In this document: positions 51,733 to 64,000 of the stretch, piece after piece
How the letters are laid out: each line of letters begins with the position of its first letter
How positions within the stretch are numbered: the first letter of the stretch is position 1
NCBI GenBank assembly: GCA_009869945.1
Contig: WIXG01000189.1
Location: 62,001 to 126,000, forward strand
Reading direction: 5' to 3'
From: Mesaphorura yosii
Taxonomy: Eukaryota; Arthropoda; Collembola; Poduromorpha; Tullbergiidae
DNA length: 64,000 nucleotides
Notes under the pieces: generated by a model
What the model was told of the DNA's origin: nothing
What the model saw: only the letters and a program-made list of their open reading frames with translations
The model's database searches: none
Position numbers and translations under genes: made by a program

Positions 51733-53034
51733 ATGGAAAAGAAAAAGAGCCAATTGGCAGATGAGTTCCGAGTAGAGTTTATTACAATTAAGGAGAAAAT
51801 TGTGAGAGACACAGCTGAATTAGATCAGGCCCCTGTGGTCGATCTCAAGGAGAAGATAAATTCAATCTACTTGGACATACAAAACCTCAAGGTCAAGCTC
51901 CAAGACTCCAGCAAGTATCTGCCGGCTTACACGTCAAAAGTGTGTGCCGAACCTCAAAACCTCACAACAAAATCAGATTCACTAAGCTACTTTTATAACC
52001 TTTATCTTGTAATCTTGTTATGCAGTGTCGACAAGACGATTTAAAAGCCCTCGAGGAAGCAATACAAGAAAAAGAAAATCAACTCGTTCCCAAATCGAAA
52101 TTTTCCTTCAAAGGTAAACTCCCAGTGCCAGCAAAACAAGATGCGGAGGCATCAAAACCAACAACCCACGAACCCACAGTTGCCACACTTCAAGACGACA
52201 TCAAGGACCGAATTGAACCTATCGGAACAAGGGTAAGACACAAGGCGCATGACGAAATCTTACTAATTAGTAACAAAAAACAATTCTTCTGTCTGTATGC
52301 GTTACAGAATGATCCGAACTTTCTGACCATTCAACATGATACAATTAGGAGTGGGCAAGAATCCAATAATATGTTCGTGTTCAAAGAAGATAAGTTGAAT
52401 AAGATTGATGTTATGGTGCAAGAATTGGACGGCAAGAAAATATGTCTCTTGGGAAGTCCCTCAACTTTGCATCTCTCCAAGTTGACTAATTGCAACGTTT
52501 TATGTAAGCAATATACAATTGCCAGCATGTCAGCTGGTGCTGGTACCACCGGTACCTTTCCGTGCCTGGCATGGTATACATAGTTTACAGTACAACTTCT
52601 ACTACACTTCACAGGTGGTCCAGTTCAGACATCCGTCTTCATCGACAAGTGCAAAAATTGCACATTTTATCTGTGTTGTCAGCAGTTGCGCACACATGAT
52701 TCCAGTAACCTGGACATTTACTTACGTGTAAGTTCTCGCGGAATAATAGAAAACTGCTCAAAACTCCGATTTGCGCCTTATGCATGGAATCATCCCAAGT
52801 CATGGGAATTGCACAAAATGGCAAATATCAAAGAAGATTTAGAGAGGTAAGTTGCTGAACAAAATTACGCCAATGTCCGATCTTTCGTCTTTGCCCGTTC
52901 GTGTTTGCCATTTGAGCTGATGGCTACTTTTCATTTGCAGGTTTGATGCTATAGATGATTTCAACTGGCTGGCCTTTACGACACAATCTCCCAATTGGTC
53001 GGTGCTACCAGAAAACGAACGCAAATTTTTTTAG
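51733..53034 (+). CDS. TBCC: Tubulin-specific chaperone C (tubulin cofactor C)
   Basis: Five exons, 51733-51939, 52026-52232, 52308-52503, 52615-52846 and 52941-53034, join in phase and give 311 residues (human 346). Residues 1 to about 90 form the charged N-terminal three-helix spectrin-like domain that binds tubulin. A basic linker follows (KSKFSFKGKLP). The C-CAP/cofactor C domain runs from about 150 to the end, with repeated beta-helix turns (LLGSPSTLHLSKLTNC, TSVFIDKCKNCTFYLCC). QQLRTH carries the arginine near residue 229 that acts as the GAP arginine finger on beta-tubulin GTP in the TBCC/D/E complex. Further family hallmarks are CSKLRFAPYAW, DDFNWLA and SPNWSVLPENER. The protein acts in the cytosol in the last step of tubulin folding. 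It is the third gene of a tight same-strand run. The identification is firm. Confidence 0.95.
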
Positions 53035-53186
53035 TAAACCTCAGGCGGTCGGACAGGCAGTACACACAATTGCACCTTGCACAGTGCTCATAATGGACAC
53101 CAGGACAGACTCATCAAAATTAACTTACTGATCTTGTGAAAATATTAAATTATCTATGAAGTGAAATGTTTGCTGAAGTAAATGCT

Positions 53187-53195
53187 TTTATTAAA
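53187..53195. terminator. Overlapping polyA signals for TBCC (+) and NPAT-like gene (-)
   Basis: TTTATTAAA contains ATTAAA on the plus strand (53190-53195, 156 bases past the TBCC stop) and AATAAA on the minus strand (53192-53187, 195 bases past the NPAT-like stop at 53387). The two convergent genes probably end at this point, with 3' UTRs that meet or overlap. A second plus-strand ATTAAA lies a little upstream near 53144. Confidence 0.45.
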
Positions 53196-53386
53196 ACTGA
53201 ATGCAAATATAGCTCTACCTATCGTATATACAATTATACAATTTAGCGTCCTATGAATGTACGACTTCGTATGTCTGATAATTAAAAAACGCCAAAGTGT
53301 TTAAACTTAACTATCTACTAACGGTCTCAAACAATAGGCGAGGTCTGAATTAAGAGAGTATTTTCTTCTTGAACACATATTGAAAA

Positions 53387-56300
53387 TTATTGTTTTCTAC
53401 CATGCAACATTAACAGGAGGTCTTCAATTCCATTGCTGTCCAACTTTTCCTGAAATCGACAAAATTTGAATCATCAGTCATCTGACAAAAAGACGCTCAA
53501 TGCAGTTGAATTTACTGAACTGCACTGCAGCGACTGCAATCTGATTACCAATTACCTCTACTTCAGGAGGAGGAGAAGAGCGTGGAGTCATTAGCAATTT
53601 TGGATCAGGTGACCCCACCTGACTTAACTGGCAAAGGCTTATCGCTGTCGCATGTTCGAGACGTGTCAATTGTTTCGATTTTCCAGCCACCGCAAATTTA
53701 ACCGATTGTGACTGCGAATTCCGGACATTTTGTCTTGACTCAGGATGCTGAGTGAGCTTCGGCTTCGCAATGCTGAAATGGATTGCACAATTTTACAATG
53801 AAGTCAATAACTCATGAATCGATATGAAAAGAATACTCACCTCCGAAGTTCGTCCGGTCGATTTGGAGGGTGTGCCGACTGCTTCATTCCACTTTGACTT
53901 GTTTTTGCTTGACTCTTAGTTTCTATCACTGAATTCTGTTTAGGTTCGGGATTATTTTCCTTCTTAACATTACTCTGACTTTCACTGGGCTGTTGCACCT
54001 CAGAGGTCGGAGTCTGCTTCACCAGCTGTCCGTGCCCTTGAGGAAATGCAGAACCTGGCATATAGTCAGGCTTCTTGAGTTGCGAGACAGAATTATTTAC
54101 ATTTGGCGTGTCCAATGCACGCTTTTCGGCTTCTCTTCGGAGTGCGGCGTTCATGGCGGCAGAAAACATTGACTTCCTTTCAGAAGTTTTACCTACGTTA
54201 TCATTAATACCTCTTTGTAAATCTAGATTTTTGCCCGGAGTAATTGGCAAGTCAATATCTTTAATGGGCGTCAGGAGGGGAAGTCGTTGAGAAAATATGC
54301 TTTCAAAAGTCTCCGAAGATTGACTTTCCCAATCCGAGTCCACGACGCCTTTATATCGGGGAGTGCGTGGAACAACAAAATTTAAGTCGGTATAGCTGCC
54401 GGAAACCGGAAGCTGTGATAAAGCTTGCTGCAAATTCAAGTTTGCTGTTGCTTCTGTTGTGACTACTGCACTTTGAGTTGCTGAATTTTGACTTAATTTT
54501 TCGCCAGCCATTAGCTTTCCCGGTTCCTTCCTTTTTCTTAGAGACTTGATGCTGGGGCGTTTCGTCTCATTGCTCAAAATGAAAACCTTGGAAGATGAGA
54601 CTACGGAAGCTGTCGCGTTTTTCGCAGAATCACTGCACCTTGCTTCAGTTTTAGTTGATTTTTGACTTGCAGGAGGGGTGGACGTGGAATTCCGCCTATT
54701 GTTTTGCTTCGCATCATTTTGAGGACTTGGCTTCCTTGTATCTGGTTGTGGTTTTTGGATTCCAGCAATAGGTCGCTTCTTTGTTTGATCCATCTCTATT
54801 TTCAATTTTTTCGGTGGCGAAGCCGATACGGTTGAGGTAGTCGAGGTTCTATTTTGAAGAGTTCGGTTGCACAGTTTGCTCATTTTGTCCGGCGAACGAC
54901 TACGCTTCCTGTCTGGTTTTGCAACTTCTGATTTTGGTACCTCGCTTATTGCTTTGTCCTCATTTTGAATTTGTCCGATATTATGATTATGCACAGGCAC
55001 AGAGTTAGCCGCAGGCTGTACTTCATTTGCTTGAGAGAGGGACGGAAACAGGGCTTTTTGAGCTTTGCCTTTGTTGGAATTGGTTGGTTTAAACTCCGGA
55101 ATTGGCAGACCTTCAGTCTTATTTGGAACTAAGTTGACCGTCCGAATGCTTTCGTTATCGTTCGGAATTTGGGGACTATTGAAGCGAAGATTTCGAACAT
55201 ATTGTTTTCTGGGAGTTGTATAACACTTTTTCTCTCGTTCTAGGACATGTTGTAAAGTATTCGTGTTGACCTTTGTTTGACATTTTAGAAATTCAGCGTT
55301 TTGCATCTTTGTTACTGATCCAATTAAGTGTTGGAACATTCCGGGTTTGCTTTCAGGATTCGACGTCTGATTCAATGGTGTTGAAGGTCGCTCATGTACG
55401 ACATTGGCCGCTGGGGTTTGGCTTGCGGATATTGTTGCAGCGCAAACTGCTGTTACAGGTGTAGTTAGTGCAGAACTTTGATTATTTGGTATTTTTGGCG
55501 CGATCGACCGTCTGCCAATCTTCTGCCAAGCAGTTTGAGCTCGTTTTGGGAGTTGTGCCTTTTGCAGTGGAGCTCTGTTTAACCCTTCTGAAGATTTAAT
55601 GCCTTGCAAGTCTGCGTTCGTTTCTGGTGAAATCGAATCAGGCAGATGAGTACTCCGTTGGATCGGAGGTGTAGCATGTACCAGTATGAATGACTCCGTG
55701 TCATTCACGGCATGATGTGAAAGACTCTCTTCACCTATTTTGTTTGTCTTAACTTGCTCGTGCTGTGAAACCTAAATATGTTAACGGTTATTAGTGATAG
55801 TATGACTGACTGGATAGGTTAATGGTTCCTGATATGGTATTTTCGCTTACCAATTGAAATGATGCATTTGTATTCACAGTTCTGGCCTCAGCTTCCAAGG
55901 AGGAGGACACAGTGACAGCAATCGGAGAGGAAGTGGGTGTTTGACTTTTGAAATGCGAGATAAGGCTTCTCTCTGCAGCTTGAAATTCGCCAATGTTATC
56001 TTGCGAGTCATCGGCTATTTCTCCTTCCTCCATTTCTGTGTCCGGATTAGGAAGGTCAGGGTCATCGGAGATAAGATCGTGCAAAAATTTATCTATCTCT
56101 GCCGGAACGAGGTTTGGTTTGACTGAAATAACAAATCTACGTTAGATCGAGGGCAACCGCAATACACTCTGCCTTGATGTGAGCTATACTAATACTAACC
56201 TGGGCTATCTCGGTTCTCTTCCAATTGCTGCCTATAGTGATTCGCAAAATTAGCGATGCTATTCTGAGCAAATTCATCTTCCAATAACAAAGTATAGAAA

Positions 56301-57244
56301 AATGAGGCAGTCTTTTCCGCTGATATCTTTTGATTCTTTTCAGCATCGGCATCTCCTTCAATTCTTTCGGTGATGTCACTTTCATTTTCGTCTTCACCCA
56401 AGGCATTCACCTCATTCTCGTTGTCTAAAATATCTTCCTCTTCGCTAATGTCAATGAATTCTTCACGAATATCAGTACCGGCGCTCTCATCTATAATGGC
56501 TGACGGCACTATTGCGCCATTGTCTTCGTTTTTGGGGAAATCAGTTTGAGTTGACATCTCCAACACATCTTTAACTGGACTTGAGGTATGTAAACATGAA
56601 CATATGGACCAGCAACCACTCAACACGCCGTCCATAGATGTGCAAGTCGATGCAACCTTCTTGGTACGAATGACAGGCGCATCTGGCGATGTTTGAACCG
56701 ACTTCGAAAAATCCAAGGTCTTTGGTTTGTCGTGATCTTTCCGCTTCACCGGAGTAATTTGGGATGACGAAGAAGGGCCAAATATGGATGAGAGAAGTTG
56801 GATGATGACGCGAAGTTGAGTCGTTAACGTGTCGTGAGGACTCACCCCATTTTCAGAAATTGCCTCCCATTGTGCTAATTTCGTCACTAGGTCCTTCACT
56901 GCAATGTTCAGAGCTAGATTGACTCCGCGAAAACAAAAATTCATTGACAATTGAACGACCTGCTTACCCAGAAGCTTCGTTCTCCCATAATCATTAAGAA
57001 TATCATTTAAGCCACCAAATACTGAAGGCAGAATAAGCGTTTCCGGGTTCTTGCACGCATTCTTCAAGCATGTCATTTCATTCATAAATTCTGCTGCTGT
57101 CTTTCTGCAGCCCTGTGAATAAAGGTAGCCTGAACACAAAAGGAAAATAGTCAACATTTTCATTCCACTTTGCATTATCTACAAGATAGTCAACTTACGG
57201 AGGATCATGAGTGAAGTTTCGTAAGGAAGAAACGGTTCCGCCAT
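53387..57244 (-). CDS. NPAT/Mxc-like LisH protein (histone locus body factor)
   Basis: Six exons join in phase: 57244-57199, 57129-56200, 56122-55851, 55771-53841, 53772-53556 and 53449-53387, giving about 1,152 residues. Residues about 10-36 form a LisH motif (SLMILRYLYSQGCRKTAAEF) split by intron 1, followed by VFGGLNDILNDYGRTKLL. This arrangement matches the N-terminus of NPAT and fly Mxc. The middle is long, acidic then Ser/Thr/Pro-rich, and probably disordered, with a basic patch DRKRSRSPDK and many SP/TP sites suited to Cdk2. The last exon encodes EKLDSNGIEDLLLMLHGRKQ, similar in place and pattern (LDxxxxxxLLxxLH) to the conserved C-terminal tail of NPAT that contacts FLASH. NPAT/Mxc builds histone locus bodies and drives replication-dependent histone genes. 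Orthology is inferred from the two ends and the size; the middle gives no support. Another LisH protein is the alternative. Confidence 0.62.
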
Positions 57245-57364
57245 TTTGTTGCCTGTCCACCGACTCCACCCTCGGGTGTTAGCAAATAATTCTCGAGGAA
57301 CGGAAACGAATTTAAGAGTAAACCACAGCGTATTGCTCGACCCTCCTTCCCAAAGTCTTCTCAA

Positions 57365-60300
57365 TCACTGATCAATCCGCCATGATGATGCTCTTATTTC
57401 ATGACGTTTCACATTTTCAACGTTTTCTTCTGAACTTTCTTTCGACTTCTCAACCTCACGCTCCGAAGAGACATGGTCCCAAAATTTTGACAAGACGTAA
57501 ACACTCCACACAATAACAGTGAACAAGTAGAGGACGATGTTTGAGGGTGAATAAAAGTCAGCCAGATGAATTCACCCCGCGCACCCTCCAAGAGAGTGCA
57601 TATCCTTGCCTAAAGCCTTTGTTTCTCTAAATTTGGCTTGGCAAGCAGATTTCGGGATTCGGTCATCCTTGTCTAATTAATCTTGCATTGAGCTAATTGC
57701 ATTACTGTCTCCTTATCTATAAGAACAAGATCCAGCGTTAAGTCCAACTTCACTGGCTGATTAAATGCGATGCTATGCTGAACTGGCGGAAGTGATGAAA
57801 GTCGAACTCGACAGATTTTTCATTTACCCTCTCGTGGTTTGCAAAATGTATGTCTTCAAACAGTGATACTCAGCGAAAAGGGATGAAGATCTAAAATGCG
57901 AACTGAATTTAGTTTCGTTTAGGGTCCATGTCATCAGTATCATAGTTGCAAAATTCTTTATTCAAATTAGCCATAAACGGTCTTTTGGCGCATTTGTTTA
58001 AGTTAAAGTATTCAGGAAGATTACCCGCGAGTTCACTGCCAGGCGTGCCAGTGATTCTCCAGTGGTGCGTCATGAACTGTTCTTATTCTGCTGGAAAACA
58101 GTTAAAGCATAGTAACTAGCATGTTAAGAGACAACTTCCTTTTCCTACTTCGTGGAACCTGAAAACGAAGGGAAATATGCTTGCATTCTTGAACTTGAGT
58201 CTAGTGTAATGAAACCATGCAGGCTTCTTCGATGTCGTCTGATCTATCCAGGACTTTTGTACCACGCGACCGGTGAGTCGATGAGATTCGAATCCCAATA
58301 AAAGCGTCTTAAAGCTATTAAAGCCACAGTGCTTGGCCAGGTTCGAGATCATAATCAAAGTTTTGACTTTTCTCAAAACGCGATCTTGATGCTTGAGCCT
58401 TTTGTTTTGTCCAGTCACTTTCGGTCGAACGCGCTCGCGTTGGCTGGCCTGAACTCAAATTCCTTTAAACTTCAGACCCCATTACACGAATCTTGTATTT
58501 TATATTTGTGGCTGTTCCTTGGCCGCTAATCTAAAGTATCCAGTCACCTGAAAGAATTTTATTTTAGATAAAACGAAGGAAAGAATGTGGTTTCTTCTTT
58601 CCTTTCTTGACGTCTGTCGTTTTCACGCAGCAAGTCAGGCACAAGCAATGAGTGGGCATGCACACCGTGACGATGTACGCTCAAGCTGCATTTCAGGTTT
58701 TGCGTTCTCTTCATTGAACTGGATGACTTAAAAGATTAAAGAAGAAAAATTGACATCGCATCACAACGGACTTCGAAATTGATTTTTAATGAGCTGAAAT
58801 GCATTTTCGCGTTAAGAATTTCCTTTCTCGTAGCTGACATGGGATTATACTGCAAGATTTCTTCGGCTTGGCATGATACACATTTTCGTAATTATGCAAA
58901 TGTCCGTTGTGTACGCGTTTCAATGATTTATTCAGAGAAATTAATCATTAAATCAGGTTTGAGGCTCAGACGACCACAAAAATGTTGAATTGAGAATTCA
59001 GCAGTACGCGACGACTATGGACTGTGCTCTTGTCCGTCACAAATGTACACGTTTACCAAGCGATTAAAGCAAAAGCAAAGTCTAGACAGCCACCAGTGCC
59101 AGGCGGCGGGGTCATAAAAACTTGTCGAGGGAAATGCACAAGTTAAGTTGACAAACATTTTGCTAATGATTCTACTCCTTCTCTACTCATCATCCTGAAG
59201 TTAAAGCAACTGGTTCGCATGTTGAGTTCACGGCGACTCGTCTTCGCACATGCGTTTTATTTCGTTTGCATGAATGACTTTTATTTCTTTCTCTGGAACT
59301 AGACCCTAAGAATTAAACTCACGTAAAGAAAATTAAAGACCGGATGAAAGTGTTCTGTTTCTTACTTGGATCGAAATGCTAGCAGCACTTCAAACGACAG
59401 TAGAACTTAGTTAATTGACAGCTTTTAGTTTGTAAAATGTGAAGTATGTGGAAATGAGAAGCGATTATTTAACAGTGCAGCAATGCAAAAAATGCAGACA
59501 CGTTAATGTGTCGCCAATTGCGTACTTACGTAATTACGACTACTACGACGGCGACGTGAATCCGTGAATGCTTTGCAGAAACTATAAATATTCAAACCCC
59601 GTGCGTCATATCATTCATTTTCGAGATCACAATGCAAGTCTTGCTAACTTGCCTGTGAACATATGAAATTAAGCATACTAAACCAAGACTGAACAAAGCT
59701 TAAAGTTATGTGTGGGCTGTCAATTTAAAATTCTCATTCGTAATTCCTGTTTCGCATTCGCCTTGTGCCTTTGCCATTTGTCATTCTCCAATCACGCATT
59801 CCATTCGAATTCATAAATATTACGGCGACTACGCTGCTGCAGCACAGCGTAGCCTAGACTTTTGACAAGCTGAAGCGTAATGCGTTACGTGACCAACAAC
59901 TTTTAGGGAAGAATGCTGCATTTTTCATTTAAATAAGGACAAGAACAAACAAATGGACAGAGGAATTCGCTTGTACTTTTGATGTGGCTTGGTGATTCTG
60001 GAAAATGCTGACAGGGAGAAGCACAAACGTTCACATCCGCGTCCTTACGGCACAATGAAATGCAACAAGCCTCATCCTGTCCTTTTTCCTAAACAATGGC
60101 TCGCGACCTGTTCGCTCACCCGTACTCCAAAGTCATGTAAGATTCGTGCGCTGCTGTGTTGGCTTGGCTTAAACACAAAATTTAAGATTCTACGCATGCA
60201 TAAAACCTCTTCGCTGGAAGAGAATTGAAATACCTTGAAAAATGGGCCTAATGGGAATATAATGATACCGTGCCAGGCAAAGCCAAGCAAGCAAGCAACA

Positions 60301-63300
60301 AGGAATGAATTGCTGACCACGATGATGATGAGGCGTATTGTTGAAACCTCAAATCTACAGTATGTGAAACTCATAGTCTACTGCCAGACTTATCCAGAAG
60401 CGGACTCGAACGTCTGCGTGATTCTTCATCTTCAGCGTGATTACCATTACATTGGAGTCGTCTATAGCAAAAGAATAAAACTCAGCCTTACTGTACCAGT
60501 CGGACTTACTCGCTTGAGGAAATTACATCATCGTAACTTTTATGATAGTTTACGTTTTGGCTTCGGTGCTTTCCAAGAAGACCGGTTTTATACTTCGGTT
60601 CCGTCTCCATCTGTGCACTGCTGGCAGGTTTTTGGTGTTGCATTTTTGAAGAAGCCACAGGTGGAATCATCTGGAATCTAAAATACTCACAGTCGCTCAT
60701 GAAATATGTGAAAACTTATCACGGAAAAGGCAACCAATTTAATAAGATGAAAATTATTGGCATTTTCAATTCATAATTCACTATCCCAGTGTCTGTCTCG
60801 AGCTCGACTCTTATTCAGAATTATGAACCTCCCATTCTTATCGGGTCAAAATATTGCCATTAAATCAATCTAGGAAGACCCATCGCATTCCTCCCGGAGT
60901 GATTACAGCCAGACTTTCACTTGGCTGTAGTGCCACTTACTAAAACACTTGTATAATTTCAAGGAACCTTTGGAGTATTTGAAGTTGGATTTTGTTAGAT
61001 CTTGGAAACACATGACTCAGAAACATCTTGTTACAGCTGCCCTGTGGCCATTAACCGCCTCATTTATTGTGGACACTATTGCTCATGCATATCAGATTCA
61101 ACGGTCAAGATTTGACCAGTAATTTCACATTCCACAGAGTAAAGCGCGTGCTCGGATGACACCTTCTGCCCATGAACGTTGCAGTATGTCTGCTTTTGTC
61201 TTAAAAAATCTTTCAGAAACAGCATCGGTCGCCTATGCAATGTCATTACTTTCAAAGTCTTTCTTGTACTGTGCTTTCTGTACAATAATTATTTTAAACA
61301 CATAGTCCGAGTTATATTTCTTGAGAAAAATGAAAAATGTAGTGAAATGACAAGGAATTCCTAACAAATCTCAAGTGCTTTGACCACAGGTTTACGGTAA
61401 TTGCTCTCCGGCTGCAGACGCAGAGTAAAGTCTAATTGAAGATGTCTGTTAACCTCTCGAGCTCACGCATGGGCTGGACCGCCGGACCAAGCTTGAGATC
61501 CTACGAAACAAAAACCTAAGCTCAAATCTGGGGAAAACGAAACTAGGAAACAGGTCCTGCACAAGATCATCTCATCAAAGCAAAAGGGTGTGTTCTATAA
61601 GTTTCATTTCCATTTTGTCATGTACGCTCGCTCGTCTCGTGCATCTTGTCGTAATTTCGTAGCCCGAAGGATCAATAACACCTTTTTCTTCACCAGAACG
61701 CTTTGTTGCATTGCGCTTGTAATGTGCCTTATGTGTTTAAATTTTATTATTGTTGTTCGTAACAATGTAAATAAACACGCAAACGCAGCGGAACAACGAG
61801 TAATAAAAAGTGGTGGAGGACGTGAAGAGATGTGTTAAAATTGTGTAAAATGGGAAAGAGTGAAAACCTGGCTTGCCCAGGCCCTAACCCAGCATAGCAC
61901 TTTAAGTACGACGATTTTATTCAACTTTAATTATTGCGCCATGACCACCTTCCCCAGGTTCGGCCGGGTCGAAATTGCCCCCACATTTTTTATGGGTTTA
62001 ACGAAATTGATGCGTCAAGTCAGAATTCAGCCAAACCTTCATTTCTCCTGCAGCGAGAAGGTTTCATTGCCTTCGAATTCATGATTTGAGTAAGACTGCT
62101 TCACCATGTTGCAAGGACTAAACGTTTTCTTTCATTTGATGAGATAACGACCGTGATTTGAACTTGGACCTTTTCCTCGTTCCCTCTCGCCTTGTTTTTC
62201 TCAACTTTCAAGAATAATGTTCCGATCTGACTCCCCTGACTGCAGAAGAAACACACTTTTTAGTCCGAGTCGTAGCCCACCGATGCAAGTGCAGTCGAAT
62301 GCCTGCTCCGTCGATTTAAGGGTGGTAATTTCTGACATGAGTAATGTTCCTTTTCTTTATGGTCCATCGTACAATAATGTTGATGGGTAATAACTTAATG
62401 TTTGCAGTGGTTTCCCTCCCTCAGCCATCCTGTGCGTTGTCGCGTCGCATCGAAGAAGAATGAATGAACTTTAAAAAATTTGAACTTATGACGTTTTGAG
62501 GTAGGCTTGCACAAAACGGAAACGGATTGTGTGCCTGAAGAAATGTTTTGAGGAATTAATTGCTTTTGTGGAATGCGCACCGTACTGTGAAAACTCGCAA
62601 TGCAAAAATCAATTCAGTTGAACCCACGCGCAGTGTAAAATTAACACCACAATTTACGATGGCAGAAAGGGTTTAACAATTTTGTACGTCATAATCATCA
62701 TAAACGTCAAGAGAGAATATAAAAACTTTTATGTTCTGTTCCAGCAGAGCAGCAGCAAGCGAGCGAGGGCAGGACGCCCGACCGTGATTGAGTATGCAGT
62801 GCAATTAAAATTTCCGACCGTGCGAGTGCGAGTCAGTTCGAGTAAGGTACATACACAAGTCAAAATATTTCTGAGATGCACACACCTGTAAACTCTGTGG
62901 TCATAAATACTTTTGAACTTGGACTTGAGTAATTCTCCCTGCTCATGCTGTCTCTGCCTTGAAATTCCTTTGGCGTTTGCTCAGGTACAAGCCTAAAATC
63001 TTGCGCAGACAGCACATACGTTTATAGCGTAACCAAGCAAGCAAGTATACAATCCGTCAAAAACACACAGGCAAAAATGGGCGAGTGCAACTTTTTATAT
63101 TAAACTAATGCTGTGGTCTCTTCACTAAACAAAGTTATAGCTCTGAATTCTTCCAGTTCAAGATTTTGAAAGAGTAATAAACGCGTACTTTTTTTATTTG
63201 TTAAGTAATTTTTGTAAACTCCAGGTCCCAAATCACATTTAAACGAATGTGAAGTGATATTTCGGAGCGAAATTTTTGGCATCTTTACCTTTCCGCATTT

Positions 63301-64000
63301 CGGACTCAAATTAATGGCTTGCTTTTATCTAATTTCATAATTATGCAATATGCCTCCGGTACATAAAAAAAATAGGCCTTAGATATTTTGGACGGAGTTT
63401 GGGTGGACAATGGGCGCATGCAGCATTATATTACAAGAGCAAACCGAAGCTGACCATTCCGTCTCCAGATCTCAGTTGCGTTGAGGTCTCTCCGGCCTGG
63501 ATGCTGCGGCTGCGGTTGTGGCACGACGTGGTGTTCGCGTTGCGAAGCGATAGAATTACAGTGCTACACAATGCTCCTTCAACTATCAAAAATCTCAGTC
63601 AGTCTTCTTCATCGCAACATCGCATCACAACTTCCTTTAAGTGCAACGCATGCAGCGCACAGTACGCACAAGAAAACCAAACACGAAAAAAAAACTTTTA
63701 GTAGCTCAGGAATTTGCCCGATGGGCTCAAAATGTTATTTCTTTTCATTTTGTATTCTTCAGGGAAAAAAAAACTTGTCTTGTACACTACGTACTGCCCG
63801 TACGAAACCCAGTACGATGGATGTGGCATCGCATCATCATAATTCTTCGTGTTTAAAAACCTTCAGGATGAACGCTGCATACCTTTTCCACCAACACAAT
63901 AATGTGAGATGGTACTGGCGCTGGTGGAGTAGAAATAGGAAGGAGAGTCAGCTTGAAAGGCAGTCTCAGCAGCAAGATTGAAGATTTTTCATTCTGTGAA
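57365..64000. other. Region upstream of the NPAT-like gene, no firm gene
   Basis: No conserved exon was recognised. The 120 bases before the NPAT-like start (57245-57364) should hold its promoter or 5' UTR. A minus-strand frame ending at about 57,367 encodes a hydrophobic then highly charged peptide (discussed in findings), but it lacks a clear start or acceptor. The rest (57.6-64 kb) carries only chance ORFs. In vertebrates NPAT is divergent from ATM; no ATM-like exon is visible here. Confidence 0.5.

Noticed and set aside
58280..58310. GATTCGAATCCC, a tRNA B-box-like word
   Set aside because: There is no A box at the right distance and no acceptor stem.
63481..63981. 166-residue open frame at the right edge
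   Set aside because: The start is Cys/Gly-rich from a GGCTGCGGCTGC run and the rest is unlike any protein. Two other frames are open over the same bases.

Overview
The window looks like nuclear DNA of an animal, most likely an arthropod. It is AT-rich, and its genes have several short GT-AG introns. The recognisable proteins are metazoan: a MARCKS/Akap200-like protein, tubulin cofactor C, CEBPZOS, an NPAT/Mxc-like LisH protein and a mitochondrial ribosomal protein L48. I cannot name the species. No prokaryotic gene, rRNA, convincing tRNA or CRISPR array was seen.

Layout. About 1-9,800 shows no supported gene. A two-exon MARCKS-like gene lies on the minus strand at 9,857-12,889. From 12,890 to about 25,160 nothing is supported except two hairpins. 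A GC-rich island at about 25,160-26,215 holds a decayed mobile-element ORF: an RFX-like winged-helix segment at its start and the C-terminal part of a reverse-transcriptase-type element protein at its end, broken by stops and frame changes. From 26,216 to 46,600 no gene is supported.

Between 46.6 and 57.3 kb there is a compact cluster of seven genes whose exons I could join at consensus splice sites: mRpL48 (-), peroxiredoxin-5 (+), CutA (-), CEBPZOS-like (+), UQCC3-like (+), TBCC (+) and NPAT/Mxc-like (-). From 57.4 to 64 kb only one doubtful reading frame was seen.

How the genes relate. Four of the seven cluster genes are mitochondrial or probably so: mRpL48 (mitoribosome), Prdx5 (peroxide removal), CEBPZOS (small mitochondrial membrane protein) and the UQCC3-like protein (complex III assembly). 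mRpL48 and Prdx5 are divergent and their targeting presequences look related to each other. CEBPZOS, UQCC3-like and TBCC follow one another on one strand with 87 and 154 bp between reading frames and no AATAAA in those gaps, so a shared transcript is possible. TBCC and the NPAT-like gene converge on overlapping opposite-strand polyadenylation hexamers.

All gene calls come from reading translated exons and remembered family features; no database search was run.
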